Assembly (NCBI GenBank): GCA_945898015.1
Contig: CAMDGM010000010.1
Coordinates: 21,531-85,530 of the forward strand
Source: PVC group bacterium
GTDB lineage: Bacteria > Verrucomicrobiota > Kiritimatiellia > CAIKKV01
Direction: 5' to 3'
DNA length: 64,000 bases
The translations under genes were made by a program, and so were the position numbers. Under the pieces are notes generated by a model, which ran no database searches, was not told where the DNA came from, and saw only the letters and a program-made list of their open reading frames with translations. Below are positions 24,802 through 33,028 of this stretch, piece after piece; position 1 is the first letter of the stretch; every line of letters starts with the position of its first letter.

Positions 24802-25869
24802 TCAACCGTTTCCGCAAGTGCGCTGGATCGAGCGGGCCCTGAGCGCAATCCCGATCAGGCATGCCAAAGCCAGTGTCATCAATCCGCCGACGATTCCCGC
24901 CACGGACGTTCCTGCGTTGACCGCCGGCCAAGGCTCCGGTTCGGGTGCGGCGGCATGTTCAGCAGGCGTGGCGGTTTCTGGTGCGGCCTCGCCGGACTTG
25001 AATCCGTAGTCGGGCAGGAATGCAGTCCTTTCCTGGACCTCCGCCAGACTCTTGTGGATACCGTCTCCGGGGCTTTCGAGTTCCTCTTTGCCGCTCACCT
25101 TGGCCATGGACCATTCCAGGCCGTCCGGGTGCGTGGACGCGAACCAACTTGCCACGCCACCCATGATGACAGCGGCGATTGCCAGTCCAATCAAGACTGG
25201 CCGCAGACTTACAGACGCCTCAGACGCCGGTGCCGTCTGCAACGCCTCCGGGCGCGCCCTCGCCACGAACGAGACTACGGCGGCTGTTGCCAATCCCTCG
25301 ACTACGCCTATCGCCAGATGTATTGGCAACATCATGAGAACGAAGGTTCCGAAGGGCAATTCCGAGATGCCGGACGCCTTGGTTTCGAGCACGACGCTGA
25401 ACGCACCCAGTTGCAGCCCCACAACGGCGGCGATGATCGCGCCAACCCAGGCGCGCGAAGTGCCGTATTGACCCTTAACAAAGGCCCTGTAGATGAGGGG
25501 ATACGCAACGAACGCCGGAAAGAAGCCCAGGTTGAAAATGTTACAGCCCAGCGCCAACAGTCCGCCATCCGCGAAGAAGAACGCCTGCACGGTCAATACC
25601 GAGGCCATAACCAGGAAGGCCGCATAGGGCCCGAGCAGAGCAGTCAGGATCAGCCCGCCGCCAAGATGTCCACTCGATCCGGTTCCCGGAATCGAAAAGT
25701 TGATCATTTGCGCGGCGAAGATGAACGCGCCAAGAACGCCCATCATGGGAACGAGATTGTCTCGGATGGATGTCTTGACCTTGTTCGCGCAATAGGCAAT
25801 CAGCCCGCCCGAGATCGCCCACATCGTCCCGCCCACGGCGGGGGAAATCAACGCATCTGCCATGTGCAT
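24802..25869 (-). CDS. cbiM: Nickel/cobalt substrate-capture protein, CbiM fused to a CbiN/PDGLE-type domain
   Basis: A 355-residue protein. The N-terminus MHMADALISPAVGGTMW is the exact CbiM signature, whose Met1, His2 and a later His (SSGHLGGG, near 67) chelate Ni or Co in the family. Seven or so membrane helices fill residues 10-215. The remainder holds an extra helix (VLIGLAIAAVIMGGVASWFA), then the PDGLE motif (HPDGLEWSMAKVSG), a loop with DYGFKSGE, and a final helix. This is the CbiN-equivalent domain fused in one chain. GGAGG precedes the ATG. It lies between the outer-membrane barrel gene and cbiQ, and a NikR site lies upstream of the operon. Confidence 0.93.
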   Translation of the reverse strand: MHMADALISPAVGGTMWAISGGLIAYCANKVKTSIRDNLVPMMGVLGAFIFAAQMINFSIPGTGSSGHLGGGLILTALLGPYAAFLVMASVLTVQAFFFADGGLLALGCNIFNLGFFPAFVAYPLIYRAFVKGQYGTSRAWVGAIIAAVVGLQLGAFSVVLETKASGISELPFGTFVLMMLPIHLAIGVVEGLATAAVVSFVARARPEALQTAPASEASVSLRPVLIGLAIAAVIMGGVASWFASTHPDGLEWSMAKVSGKEELESPGDGIHKSLAEVQERTAFLPDYGFKSGEAAPETATPAEHAAAPEPEPWPAVNAGTSVAGIVGGLMTLALACLIGIALRARSIQRTCGNG

Positions 25870-25881
25870 CTTCTGTTCCTC

Positions 25882-26661
25882 CTACTTGTTCTCTTTGCTT
25901 GTGAATCCAAATGCCCACGTGAGCCCGGCCGTCGCCGTGAAGTCCGGCGCGTCGCCGGATATCTTCGATCCCCCGGCAATGTCCAACGTCAGGCTCTCTA
26001 TGGGATTCCATCGAAAGCCTGTGTTGTACTGAACAATGGTGTCGGCCTCACTCGACATCTCCTGTTCAGCAAACACCTCGCCGACCCACTGTACCGCGTC
26101 AAGAATCTGGTAGTCGGCGGCCATTCCGTAATGCATGACGTCGTCATCGGGTCCGCCGATCCATGAGTAGCCCACGTTGAGGTGGATGCCCGCCTTCTCA
26201 CCAATGGATCGCGATGCCACCCACGTCAGATCGTAGTCAGTCTTGCCGCTGCCAAGTTCCTTGTCATCGTCTGCTGTCGGAAACTTGACGGACGGCACGA
26301 TGGCGTGACGCGCTCCGAGCGGGCAGGACTCCAGGAACTGCCACTTTGCACCCAGCGTCAGATCGCCAATGCCATGTTCCCGCGTGCACTCCGCTCCGCC
26401 GTCCTCCAAACGCTCCGTCCGTTCCTCGAACTGACCGCCGAATCCGACGCCGATCTCCACGCTGCGAATCACCCCATACGTCAAACCGAACGGGAAGTCC
26501 CAGTGTTTGCAGTCGGAATCGTGCTCGTAGGCGGCTCCAGCCTCGAACTCAAACTGACCGACATCCGCCGGATCTGCATCGTCAATCGCCAGTGGGCGAC
26601 CGGCGAACGCCGATCCGGCCACGCAAAGCACACCTGCCAGCATCCATCCGACCTTCTTCAC
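25882..26661 (-). CDS. Outer-membrane beta-barrel protein of the nickel/cobalt operon
   Basis: A 259-residue protein with a signal peptide (MKKVGWMLAGVLCVAGSAFA). Alternating beta-strands follow and end in the aromatic ...LTWAFGFTSKENK. Motifs FEFEAGAAYEHD, VEIGVGFGG and GIGDLTLGAKWQF fit the 'transporter / MetA-pathway' outer-membrane barrel group (Pfam Phenol_MetA_deg type). It starts with GTG at 26661 behind AGGAG, and the frame fits no upstream ATG. It is the first gene of the cbi operon, 12 bp before cbiM and 50 bp after a predicted NikR operator. A role in nickel or cobalt passage across the outer membrane is inferred from position only. Confidence 0.8.
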   Translation of the reverse strand: MKKVGWMLAGVLCVAGSAFAGRPLAIDDADPADVGQFEFEAGAAYEHDSDCKHWDFPFGLTYGVIRSVEIGVGFGGQFEERTERLEDGGAECTREHGIGDLTLGAKWQFLESCPLGARHAIVPSVKFPTADDDKELGSGKTDYDLTWVASRSIGEKAGIHLNVGYSWIGGPDDDVMHYGMAADYQILDAVQWVGEVFAEQEMSSEADTIVQYNTGFRWNPIESLTLDIAGGSKISGDAPDFTATAGLTWAFGFTSKENK

Positions 26662-26710
26662 TCGTCTCGCTCCTTTCCTTAGTCTGACTACTATCGACCA
26701 CTCTGCCGTC

Positions 26711-26737
26711 GTAATACCATCCTGAGAATCGTGTTAC
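26711..26737. promoter_or_regulatory. Predicted NikR operator upstream of the barrel-cbiMQO operon
   Basis: GTAATAC (26711-26717), 13 bp, GTGTTAC (26731-26737). The half-sites and 13-bp spacing agree with the NikR motif type GTGTTAC-N13/14-GTAACAC described by comparative genomics in other bacteria. The site lies 50-76 bp upstream of the operon's first start codon and just downstream of nikR itself. Confidence 0.65.
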
Positions 26738-26764
26738 TCCAGGGCCAAAAAAAAGACCGCCGGA

Positions 26765-27181
26765 CTACTGCACCTCCTTGCCTGTAGTCGTCATCATCAG
26801 GGATACGTGTTTCAGACCCTTCAGAGACTTCAGCTTCTTCACCAACTGTTCCACATCTGCCGCCTTGCCCTTGACGATGATCGATTCCAGACAATTGTCA
26901 TGATCAAGGTGCGCATGCTGGGCCGCAACCACTATGCGTTCAAAATCGTGTTGCGCGTCCACCAGTTCGCTGGCGAGGGTTCTCTCATGATGGTCATAGA
27001 CTATGACGATGGCTCCGGCCACTTCTTTGCCTGACTGCCATTCCTTCTGCACGAGGGACTGGCGAATCATGGATTGGATCGCCTCGGAGCGTGTGGGATG
27101 GCCTTCGCCCTTCCACATGCCGTCAAAATGCTTCAGTAGATCGCCCCCAAGCGATACGCTGAATCTCACGGCTCCACTCAT
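26765..27181 (-). CDS. nikR: Nickel-responsive regulator NikR
   Basis: A 138-residue repressor. A ribbon-helix-helix domain (AVRFSVSLGGDLLKHFD...HPTRSEAIQSMIRQSL) is followed by an ACT-like nickel domain. The high-affinity Ni ligands of E. coli NikR (H76, H87, H89, C95) appear here as H78, H89, H91 and C97 in DAQHDFE and AAQHAHLDHDNCLE. The start at 27181 was set by GGAGG upstream; the frame runs 30 codons further through the predicted operator, so that part is not coding. One predicted site lies in its own promoter region and another before the cbi operon, so it should repress both when nickel is sufficient. Confidence 0.94.
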   Translation of the reverse strand: MSGAVRFSVSLGGDLLKHFDGMWKGEGHPTRSEAIQSMIRQSLVQKEWQSGKEVAGAIVIVYDHHERTLASELVDAQHDFERIVVAAQHAHLDHDNCLESIIVKGKAADVEQLVKKLKSLKGLKHVSLMMTTTGKEVQ

Positions 27182-27201
27182 AATCAAAACCTCCATCGAG
27201 A

Positions 27202-27228
27202 GTATTACGAACAGGAAAAGCGTATTAC
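27202..27228. promoter_or_regulatory. Predicted NikR operator in the nikR promoter region
   Basis: GTATTAC (27202-27208), 13 bp, GTATTAC (27222-27228), 20-47 bp upstream of the nikR start. The spacing equals that of the site at 26711-26737. GTA(A/T)TAC is nearly self-palindromic, so orientation does not matter much. This suggests autoregulation. Confidence 0.6.
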
Positions 27229-27309
27229 TATCACTCGCCGACTGCTTGCGCAACATCAAAGTTGCAGACAATTACAGGGCCGCTCTGAATCGAATCGCTG
27301 CGAGGGCGC

Positions 27310-27571
27310 GGTTCGCAAGTCCCATCGCCTCTCCATCCGGTTTGAACCGTACCTGTCGTCGCTTGCGGTGCAAGTGTCTGAGAATCAAGAGGAAAACGGC
27401 TGGTATTCTTGCCGAACGGCCGTTCTTGAAAAATGGTCGGGGCGACTGGCGCTCGTTTGAACCGTACCCGCTACTGATCGCGCCTATCGTGACCGTTTTC
27501 GACGGCCCGACGCTGCCGTTCGTTGCCACGGCCGAGCGCCTTGTGCGGCGTTGCGCCTGCCTGAATCCGCC
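27310..27571. repeat. Island boundary repeat 2: block 'Z', tRNA-Pro 3' end, block 'Y'
   Basis: Three parts are joined. 27310-27433 ('Z') matches 33857-33981, starting with the shared string GGTTCGCAAGTCCCATCGCC and ending GAACGGCCGTTCTTGAAAAA. 27434-27444 is TGGTCGGGGCG, the tRNA-Pro 3' end. 27445-27571 ('Y') matches 23123-23241. The site therefore looks like the junction where block A ends (Z) and block B begins (Y). It fills most of the 465-bp gap between nikR and the next gene; no coding gene is supported in it. Confidence 0.7.
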
Positions 27572-27646
27572 ACCCGCCGGGCAGATTCATTCCAGACAGG
27601 CCCACAAGCACTTGCAATTACAGAGGGCATAGGTCATATTTCCCGG

Positions 27647-28066
27647 GTGTTTACTGACATAAAAAGACTGAGCAGCGCACTCCTGCTGACTCTCTTTCTG
27701 TTTGGCGTGATCGCGTATCCCGCCATTCACAGGGTGAGTTCCGGGGGCGTGACGTCGCAGACCTGTGCATGCTCCGAGCAGACGCCCAGGCTTCCTTCTT
27801 CGCACTGCAACCCGCTCGCGCAGGGCGTCGCCGACACGGAAAAGCCCTGTTCCGGTGACACCCACAACCGCCATAACCCGCCGGCTCCGCACGATGCCGG
27901 CCACTGTTCGATCTGCCAACTCGCACAAACCCCGATGAGCGTTTCGGCACCGGCGTTCCTGCCAGTGGCGACCGACATCGTGATAGAGTGTGCCTTGCTT
28001 CCAAGCCGCGCTCCAACGGTTCGCACAGCTTGCATTCTTCCGTTCTCATGCGGTCCTCCCTCCTGA
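27647..28066 (+). CDS. Small exported His/Cys-rich protein (DUF2946-like)
   Basis: A protein of about 139 residues if it starts at the GTG at 27647. A hydrophobic N-terminal segment (LSSALLLTLFLFGVIAYPAI) is followed by a polar stretch rich in Cys and His (QTCACSEQ, SHCNPLAQ, CSGDTHNRHNPPAPHDAGHC) and the motif HCSICQLAQTP. This resembles DUF2946-type proteins found next to metal and copper/zinc uptake genes. No convincing Shine-Dalgarno is seen and the frame stays open upstream inside repeat Y, so the start is uncertain. Its position at the head of the zinc-type operon suggests periplasmic metal handling. Confidence 0.5.
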   Translation: MFTDIKRLSSALLLTLFLFGVIAYPAIHRVSSGGVTSQTCACSEQTPRLPSSHCNPLAQGVADTEKPCSGDTHNRHNPPAPHDAGHCSICQLAQTPMSVSAPAFLPVATDIVIECALLPSRAPTVRTACILPFSCGPPS

Positions 28067-28224
28067 GCATTCCAACTGGTTTCCCGAAATAGTCTCGCGG
28101 GGATGCGCTACATCCTGACGTGGGCCATATGCCAGAGGTTTCCTCGGCGTCCCCATTATCGGCGCGGCAATCACAGCCTCTGAACGCATTTCAAATCAAC
28201 GTGAATGCTTGGAAAGGAACAAGA

Positions 28225-29133
28225 ATGAAAGCACATACCACAAGAAAGAAAGCACTCTACGCGGCCTTGATGGGCCTCGCGATGCTCACATGCGCCAACC
28301 GGGCGCTTTCGCAGACGGCCGATTCTGCCGCCAAGCCGGCAGAAAAAGCCACGGTGTCTGAGTCTCTCCTGGCGATCGAGCATGCCAAGCTGAATACTGC
28401 GGACGCCTCGCCGGTAGATCCCGGGCATTACGAAGTCGAGATAGGCTGCTCCTGGACACAGGCCAAACGCGCATGGGATGGTGACGGCGCTGCCCATAGC
28501 CGCGGCTTGGCCCGTGAACAGGCAGTCGGGCCGACCCTGACCGTCGGGATCATGGAGAATGTTGATGTCAGCATCGGGCTGGACTATCTCTGGCTGCGTG
28601 ATGACGACAACGCGGCTCCGACCACAGGCGAAGGATTCGGCGACTTTAGTTTCGGCGGGCGTTATCGCTTCTTCACCAGTGGAAAATACAGGATCGAGGC
28701 CGCCTGGATCAGCGGCTTCACCGCACCGACCGGCAATCATGGAAATGACGATGAGTTGGGCGCCAGTCAGGAGTTCTGGAGCTGGGACAACTCCCTGGTG
28801 GTGAGCAAGGACTGGGAACACTGGACCATGAACGCGGAACTTGGCTGGTCGCTGCCTTTCGGTGAGAAGCGTGACGACGATCGCGGCACGCTGATTGCCA
28901 ACCTCGCCGCCGGGTATCAGATCCTTGAATGGCTGCAGCCGGAGGTCGAGTTGAACTACAGCCGTGAATACGCCAACGGCGAAGCGGATGAAAGCGCCTT
29001 GGCCGTGACGGCAGGCTTGGTGATGCCGATCAACGACTGTCTGCGCGTCAATCTGGGAGTACAGCAGGCAGTCTGGGGTGAGAACGCAGACAAGGCCACG
29101 GTCGCCATGTTGGCAGTGAAATTGGGTTTCTAA
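28225..29133 (+). CDS. Outer-membrane beta-barrel protein of the zinc-type operon
   Basis: A 302-residue protein. The signal peptide (KALYAALMGLAMLTCANRAL, cut near LSQ) is followed by a short Ala-rich linker and a barrel: HYEVEIGCSW, VDVSIGLDYLWLRD, GFGDFSFGGRYRFF, ending VAMLAVKLGF with a terminal Phe typical of outer-membrane barrels. The layout (FxVExG, VxVSIGL, GxGDxxxGxKxRF) parallels the barrel in the nickel operon. The ATG at 28225 follows AAAGGAAC; the open frame runs 35 codons further without support. It lies 22 bp before the metal-binding protein, so a role in zinc passage is likely but inferred. Confidence 0.8.
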   Translation: MKAHTTRKKALYAALMGLAMLTCANRALSQTADSAAKPAEKATVSESLLAIEHAKLNTADASPVDPGHYEVEIGCSWTQAKRAWDGDGAAHSRGLAREQAVGPTLTVGIMENVDVSIGLDYLWLRDDDNAAPTTGEGFGDFSFGGRYRFFTSGKYRIEAAWISGFTAPTGNHGNDDELGASQEFWSWDNSLVVSKDWEHWTMNAELGWSLPFGEKRDDDRGTLIANLAAGYQILEWLQPEVELNYSREYANGEADESALAVTAGLVMPINDCLRVNLGVQQAVWGENADKATVAMLAVKLGF

Positions 29134-29155
29134 CGAACACAAGGAGAACACGATT

Positions 29156-30043
29156 ATGACCACTCGAATGAACCGACCGGTATTGATTGTCATCGCTTCT
29201 ATAATCTGCGCGGCTGCAAACCTATACGCTGCGGCAGAGGAAAAGGTCCGGATCCTGACATCCTTCTACCCCATGTATATCGCCACGCTGAACGTGGCGA
29301 AGGGCGTGCCGGGTGTCGAAGTCCTGAACCTCACCAAACCGCAGACCGGCTGTCTGCATGACTACCAGATGACGCCCGATGATATGGCGCATCTGTCAGG
29401 AGCGAATATCTTCGTTGTCAACGGTGCGGGGATGGAGGCGTTTCTCGACAAGGTCGTCGCGCAACTGCCAGCGCTGAAGATCGTCAAAGCCAGCGATGGC
29501 ATTGAACTGATCAAAGGCGAGGGCGAGGAAGGGGACAATCCGCACGTCTGGGTCAGTGTGTCGCTCCACATTAAACAGGTAGAGAATATCGTGGCGCAGT
29601 TGGCGAAGGCGGACACTGCGCACGCCGATCAGTACAAGAAGAACGGTGCGGAATATGTCGCACGCCTGGACCAACTGCGGAAGAAGATGCACGAGGGGTT
29701 GAAGGATGTTCAGACCCGCGACATCATCACCTTCCACGAGGCATTTCCGTATTTCGCCAGGGAGTTCAACCTCAAGATCGCGGCCGTGATCGAGCGTGAA
29801 CCCGGTTCCGAGCCAAGCGCCAAGGAACTGGCCGAAACGATTGAAATCGTCAAGAAAGCCAAGGTCAAGGCTCTGTTCGCCGAACCTCAGTACCCGACCA
29901 AGGCGGCGGAGGCTATTGCCAGGGAAAGCGGAGCCAAGTTGTACACGTTGGATCCATCCGTTACGGGCCCCATGACGGCTGACGCCTATTTTGCGATCAT
30001 GGAGAAGAATCTCGCCGAATTGCGAAAGGCGTTGAATCCGTAA
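29156..30043 (+). CDS. Metal ABC transporter substrate-binding protein (ZnuA/TroA type)
   Basis: A 295-residue periplasmic cluster A-I binding protein. The signal peptide MTTRMNRPVLIVIASIICAA is followed by ILTSFYPMY, the family's opening. The metal ligands seen are His68 (CLHDYQMTP), a second His in NPHVWVS (near 132), a third in TFHEAFPYFARE (near 196) and Asp in TLDPSVTG (near 267). Three His plus one Asp is usual for Zn or Mn binders. No His-rich flexible loop between the first and second ligands is present, only a short acidic one (GEGEEGDNP). AAGGAGAA precedes the ATG. It overlaps the ATPase gene by one base. Confidence 0.92.
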   Translation: MTTRMNRPVLIVIASIICAAANLYAAAEEKVRILTSFYPMYIATLNVAKGVPGVEVLNLTKPQTGCLHDYQMTPDDMAHLSGANIFVVNGAGMEAFLDKVVAQLPALKIVKASDGIELIKGEGEEGDNPHVWVSVSLHIKQVENIVAQLAKADTAHADQYKKNGAEYVARLDQLRKKMHEGLKDVQTRDIITFHEAFPYFAREFNLKIAAVIEREPGSEPSAKELAETIEIVKKAKVKALFAEPQYPTKAAEAIARESGAKLYTLDPSVTGPMTADAYFAIMEKNLAELRKALNP

Positions 30044-30903
30044 TGACTGAAGAACCGACCAGAACACCGGACAAGGTGCAACATGCCGCCCGTCACTCTA
30101 CGGACGCACGGCCGTGTTGCACCCGTCTGGTCGGGTTGGGTGTTCAACTGGGGACCACAACAGTTCTGGAGAACGTGAATCTCCATATTCACTGCGGTGA
30201 GTTCACCGCCATTATCGGCCCGAACGGAGCAGGCAAGACTACCCTTCTGAGGGCCTTGATAGGAGAAGTTCGCCACACCGGACAGTTGGTCTTCGTGCCG
30301 TCCACCGGAACGTCAGAGCCGCGAAGGCCGCGTGTCGGCTATGTGCCGCAGCGCATGGAAATAGACAAAACCACCCCGTTGACGGTGCTCGATCTGTTTG
30401 CCGGAGTGCAGACACGCCGGCCGGTATGGCTTGGGCACACGCGCCGGATGCGCGATGCCGCCGGGATGACATTAGAACGTGTGCGGGGCGCGGACCTGCT
30501 CGACAAGCGAATTGGGCAACTGTCGTGCGGCCAACTCCAACGGGTTCTTCTGGCGCTCGCTTTGTCGCCTGTTCCAGAACTCCTGTTGCTCGACGAACCG
30601 CTGGCCGGCATGGACCATCGCGGAACGCTATTGTTCTACCAGATTGTGTCGGAACTGCGCCTCGAAATGGACCTTTCCATTTTGCTCGTGTCGCATGACT
30701 TGGCCGCGGCGGCAGGCGTTGCGGATCGGTTGGTATTCCTGAATCGCACGATTCTCGCCGATGGTCTGCCGACTCAAGTCCTTCAGTCCCCACTTGTCCG
30801 CGACACCTTCGGCCTGGACTTGGCGGGCATTCCACCCATGCCAACAGCATCGCTCTCCTCCATGCCTGCCCGCTGCTGTGTGCCGGAGGGCAAGACACAA
30901 TGA
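30043..30903 (+). CDS. Metal ABC transporter ATP-binding protein (ZnuC type)
   Basis: A 286-residue ATPase for the zinc-type importer. Walker A is IIGPNGAGKTTLLRALIG, Q-loop VGYVPQRMEIDKTTPLTV, signature QLSCGQLQRVLLALALS, Walker B LLLLDEPLAGMDHRG and H-switch LVSHDLAAA. The first 25 residues (with HAARHSTDARPCC) are longer than usual and metal-ligand-rich. Its ATG shares a base with the previous TAA, and its end overlaps the permease gene by four bases, so the three subunits are co-translated. Confidence 0.92.
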   Translation: MTEEPTRTPDKVQHAARHSTDARPCCTRLVGLGVQLGTTTVLENVNLHIHCGEFTAIIGPNGAGKTTLLRALIGEVRHTGQLVFVPSTGTSEPRRPRVGYVPQRMEIDKTTPLTVLDLFAGVQTRRPVWLGHTRRMRDAAGMTLERVRGADLLDKRIGQLSCGQLQRVLLALALSPVPELLLLDEPLAGMDHRGTLLFYQIVSELRLEMDLSILLVSHDLAAAAGVADRLVFLNRTILADGLPTQVLQSPLVRDTFGLDLAGIPPMPTASLSSMPARCCVPEGKTQ

Positions 30904-31727
30904 ACCTGTGGCACTGCCTCATAGACGTTCTGCCCTTCCAGTGGGCGCACTATGCTTTTATGCAGAATGCCCTGCTGGCCATCCTCCTGGTGACGCCCCT
31001 GTTCGCGCTTCTTGGATGCCTGGTGATTAACAACCAAATGGCCTTCTTCTCGGATGCCATCGGGCATGCCAGTCTCACCGGCATTGCCATCGGCGTCCTG
31101 CTGAGTTTGGCGGACCCGACCTGGTCCATGCTCGGCTTCGCCTTGTTCCTGGCGGTCGCCATTTCCGTATTGCGACGTTACAGCGCCGCCTCGACCGATA
31201 CGCTCATCGGCCTTGTCATGGCGTTCGCCATGGCTCTCGGCGTCGTACTCCTTTCGCGAGGCGGTGGATTCGCAAAGTACTCCCGTTTCCTGATCGGCGA
31301 TATTCTGACGATTACGCCGCGCGAAATCGTACGGCTCGCGGTCGCGCTTGTTGTCGTGGTCGTTATCTGGTGTTGGGCATTCAACCGCTTCCTGATCACA
31401 TTCCTGAACCGTTCACTGGCCCGAAGCCGAGGGGTGCATGTGTGGGCCGTAGAAACCGGCTTTGCCGCGATTGTCGCCGCCGTTGTCGCCATCAGCATTC
31501 CGTGGGTCGGTCTGCTGGTCATTAACTCCCTGCTGATTATCCCGGCAGCGACCGCCCGGAACGTGGCAAGAACCACGGCGCAATATGTGATTCTCGCGGT
31601 TGTATTCTCCTGCGCGACGGGCGTTCTAGGATTGGTGGGGTCGTTCTATTGGGGTACGGCTACCGGCGGCACAATCGTATTGGCCGCCATGGCGCTGTAT
31701 GTGGTGTCGCTGTTTTTCCGTCGTTGA
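30900..31727 (+). CDS. Metal ABC transporter permease (ZnuB/TroC type)
   Basis: A 275-residue ABC-3 family permease with about eight membrane helices, including ALLAILLVTPLFALLGCLVI and AAVVAISIPWVGLLVINSLL. The conserved ABC-3 segments MAFFSDAIGHASLTGIAIG and LLIIPAATARNVARTTAQ are present. It forms the inner-membrane channel with the substrate-binding protein and ATPase encoded just upstream. The ATG overlaps the stop of the ATPase gene (ATGA). Confidence 0.92.
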   Translation: MNLWHCLIDVLPFQWAHYAFMQNALLAILLVTPLFALLGCLVINNQMAFFSDAIGHASLTGIAIGVLLSLADPTWSMLGFALFLAVAISVLRRYSAASTDTLIGLVMAFAMALGVVLLSRGGGFAKYSRFLIGDILTITPREIVRLAVALVVVVVIWCWAFNRFLITFLNRSLARSRGVHVWAVETGFAAIVAAVVAISIPWVGLLVINSLLIIPAATARNVARTTAQYVILAVVFSCATGVLGLVGSFYWGTATGGTIVLAAMALYVVSLFFRR

Positions 31728-31795
31728 ACGGGTGAGTTTCAAGAATGAAGACCAGAGAAAGAAACGTCTGGAAGCCGAAATGACAATGCCCCCCC

Positions 31796-33028
31796 ATGAT
31801 ACAACCGCATAGCCATACAAATCCGTCGCCCGGAATCATCCCCGAGACGTCAAAGGGAACAACGGATCACACTCCGATTGTCCGCCATAATTCGTGGGGC
31901 GACGACCCCATTCTTCCAGAGACGCCCGCTCCGCCTGTGGGCAAAGCATTGCTCTTTATGCTGGCTTTCTTCGCTCTGACTATTCCACCGCTGTTTGGCG
32001 ATCATCCCGGTGTCCGAGCGTTCTCGCTGGCATTTGTGAGCATCGTTCTGGAAGCCTTGCCGTTCATGCTGATCGGTTCGTGCGTCGGTGGACTGATCGA
32101 AGTCTTCATCAGTTGCGACAGACTCACGGCGCGCCTGCCCCGTCGGCCTTGGGCTGTGACTTGTCTGGCGGCGGCTCTGGGACTTGTGTTTCCTGTATGC
32201 GAGTGTGCCGTTGTGCCCGTGGTTCGGCGCCTAACCCGCAAGGGGCTGCCGCTCTCCGCCGCTGTGGCATATCTTCTTGGCGGACCTATCGTAAATCCCA
32301 TTGTCGGCGCTTCAACGCTTCTCGCCTATCGGTTCAATTGGACCGTGGTGTGCATACGTCTACTGGCAGGTTATGCCATCGCCGTTACGGTGGGCCTCAC
32401 TATGGATCGTCTGTTCAGGTATCGTCCGGCGCTACTGGAATCGGGTGATGCCCAGAAGGGCGGTTGCACTTGCGGTCACGATCATGATGGCACGTCAGCA
32501 GAAGACCACCACAACGACGAAGACGAGCTCCATGCCCATGAGGAGCATGATCACCAGTCCGATGCACACACATGTTGCAGTCACGAGGCTCATACGACTT
32601 CTTCCGTGTTGTCTGGTCGTCTCCTTGCGGCGTTGCGGCATGCCACGGATGATTTCCTTGCCGTTGCGCACTATCTTGTTATCGGGGCGGCTATCGCGGC
32701 CTTGTCGCAAACCCTTGTCGAGCGTCGACTCTTCCTAAGTTTCGCCGCCTTTCCCATTCTGCCTGCCGTCTCAATGATGGTGCTGGCGATCCTGCTCAAC
32801 CTCTGCTCAGAGGCGGATGCTTTCATCGCGGCCTCATTCCGGGGACTTCTTCCCCTGCCGGCGCACATGGCCTTTCTGCTGACGGGCCCCATGTTCGATC
32901 TGAAATTGTTGCTGATGTATCGGACATTGTTCACGCGAAGGGCAATTTTGATCCTTTCGTGCCTGATTCTCCTTTCAGTATTTGCAGTAACTGTTGTTCT
33001 GGAAGTCTTGGGGATACCACTACGATGA
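31796..33028 (+). CDS. Permease of the YcgR/YraQ (DUF318, SO_0444) type with His-rich loop
   Basis: A 410-residue membrane protein with about eight helices. The family motif FPVCECAVVPVVRRLTRKGL (with Cys residues) and the repeat CSEADAFIAASFRG typify DUF318 permeases. Between the two halves (near 220-275) is a cytoplasmic or periplasmic loop dense in His, Asp, Glu and Cys (CTCGHDHDG, DHHNDEDELHAHEEHDH, HTCCSHEAH), and the N-terminus begins MIQPHSH. In B. subtilis the homologous ycgR/ycgQ pair is in the Zur regulon, supporting zinc. No clear Shine-Dalgarno precedes the start. It overlaps the next gene by four bases. Confidence 0.85.
   Translation: MIQPHSHTNPSPGIIPETSKGTTDHTPIVRHNSWGDDPILPETPAPPVGKALLFMLAFFALTIPPLFGDHPGVRAFSLAFVSIVLEALPFMLIGSCVGGLIEVFISCDRLTARLPRRPWAVTCLAAALGLVFPVCECAVVPVVRRLTRKGLPLSAAVAYLLGGPIVNPIVGASTLLAYRFNWTVVCIRLLAGYAIAVTVGLTMDRLFRYRPALLESGDAQKGGCTCGHDHDGTSAEDHHNDEDELHAHEEHDHQSDAHTCCSHEAHTTSSVLSGRLLAALRHATDDFLAVAHYLVIGAAIAALSQTLVERRLFLSFAAFPILPAVSMMVLAILLNLCSEADAFIAASFRGLLPLPAHMAFLLTGPMFDLKLLLMYRTLFTRRAILILSCLILLSVFAVTVVLEVLGIPLR

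Noticed and set aside
24316..26166. A 616-codon plus-strand open frame opposite cbiQ and cbiM
   Set aside because: It lies antisense to clear CbiM/CbiQ/barrel genes, and its Arg/Gln/His-rich sequence has no recognisable domain.
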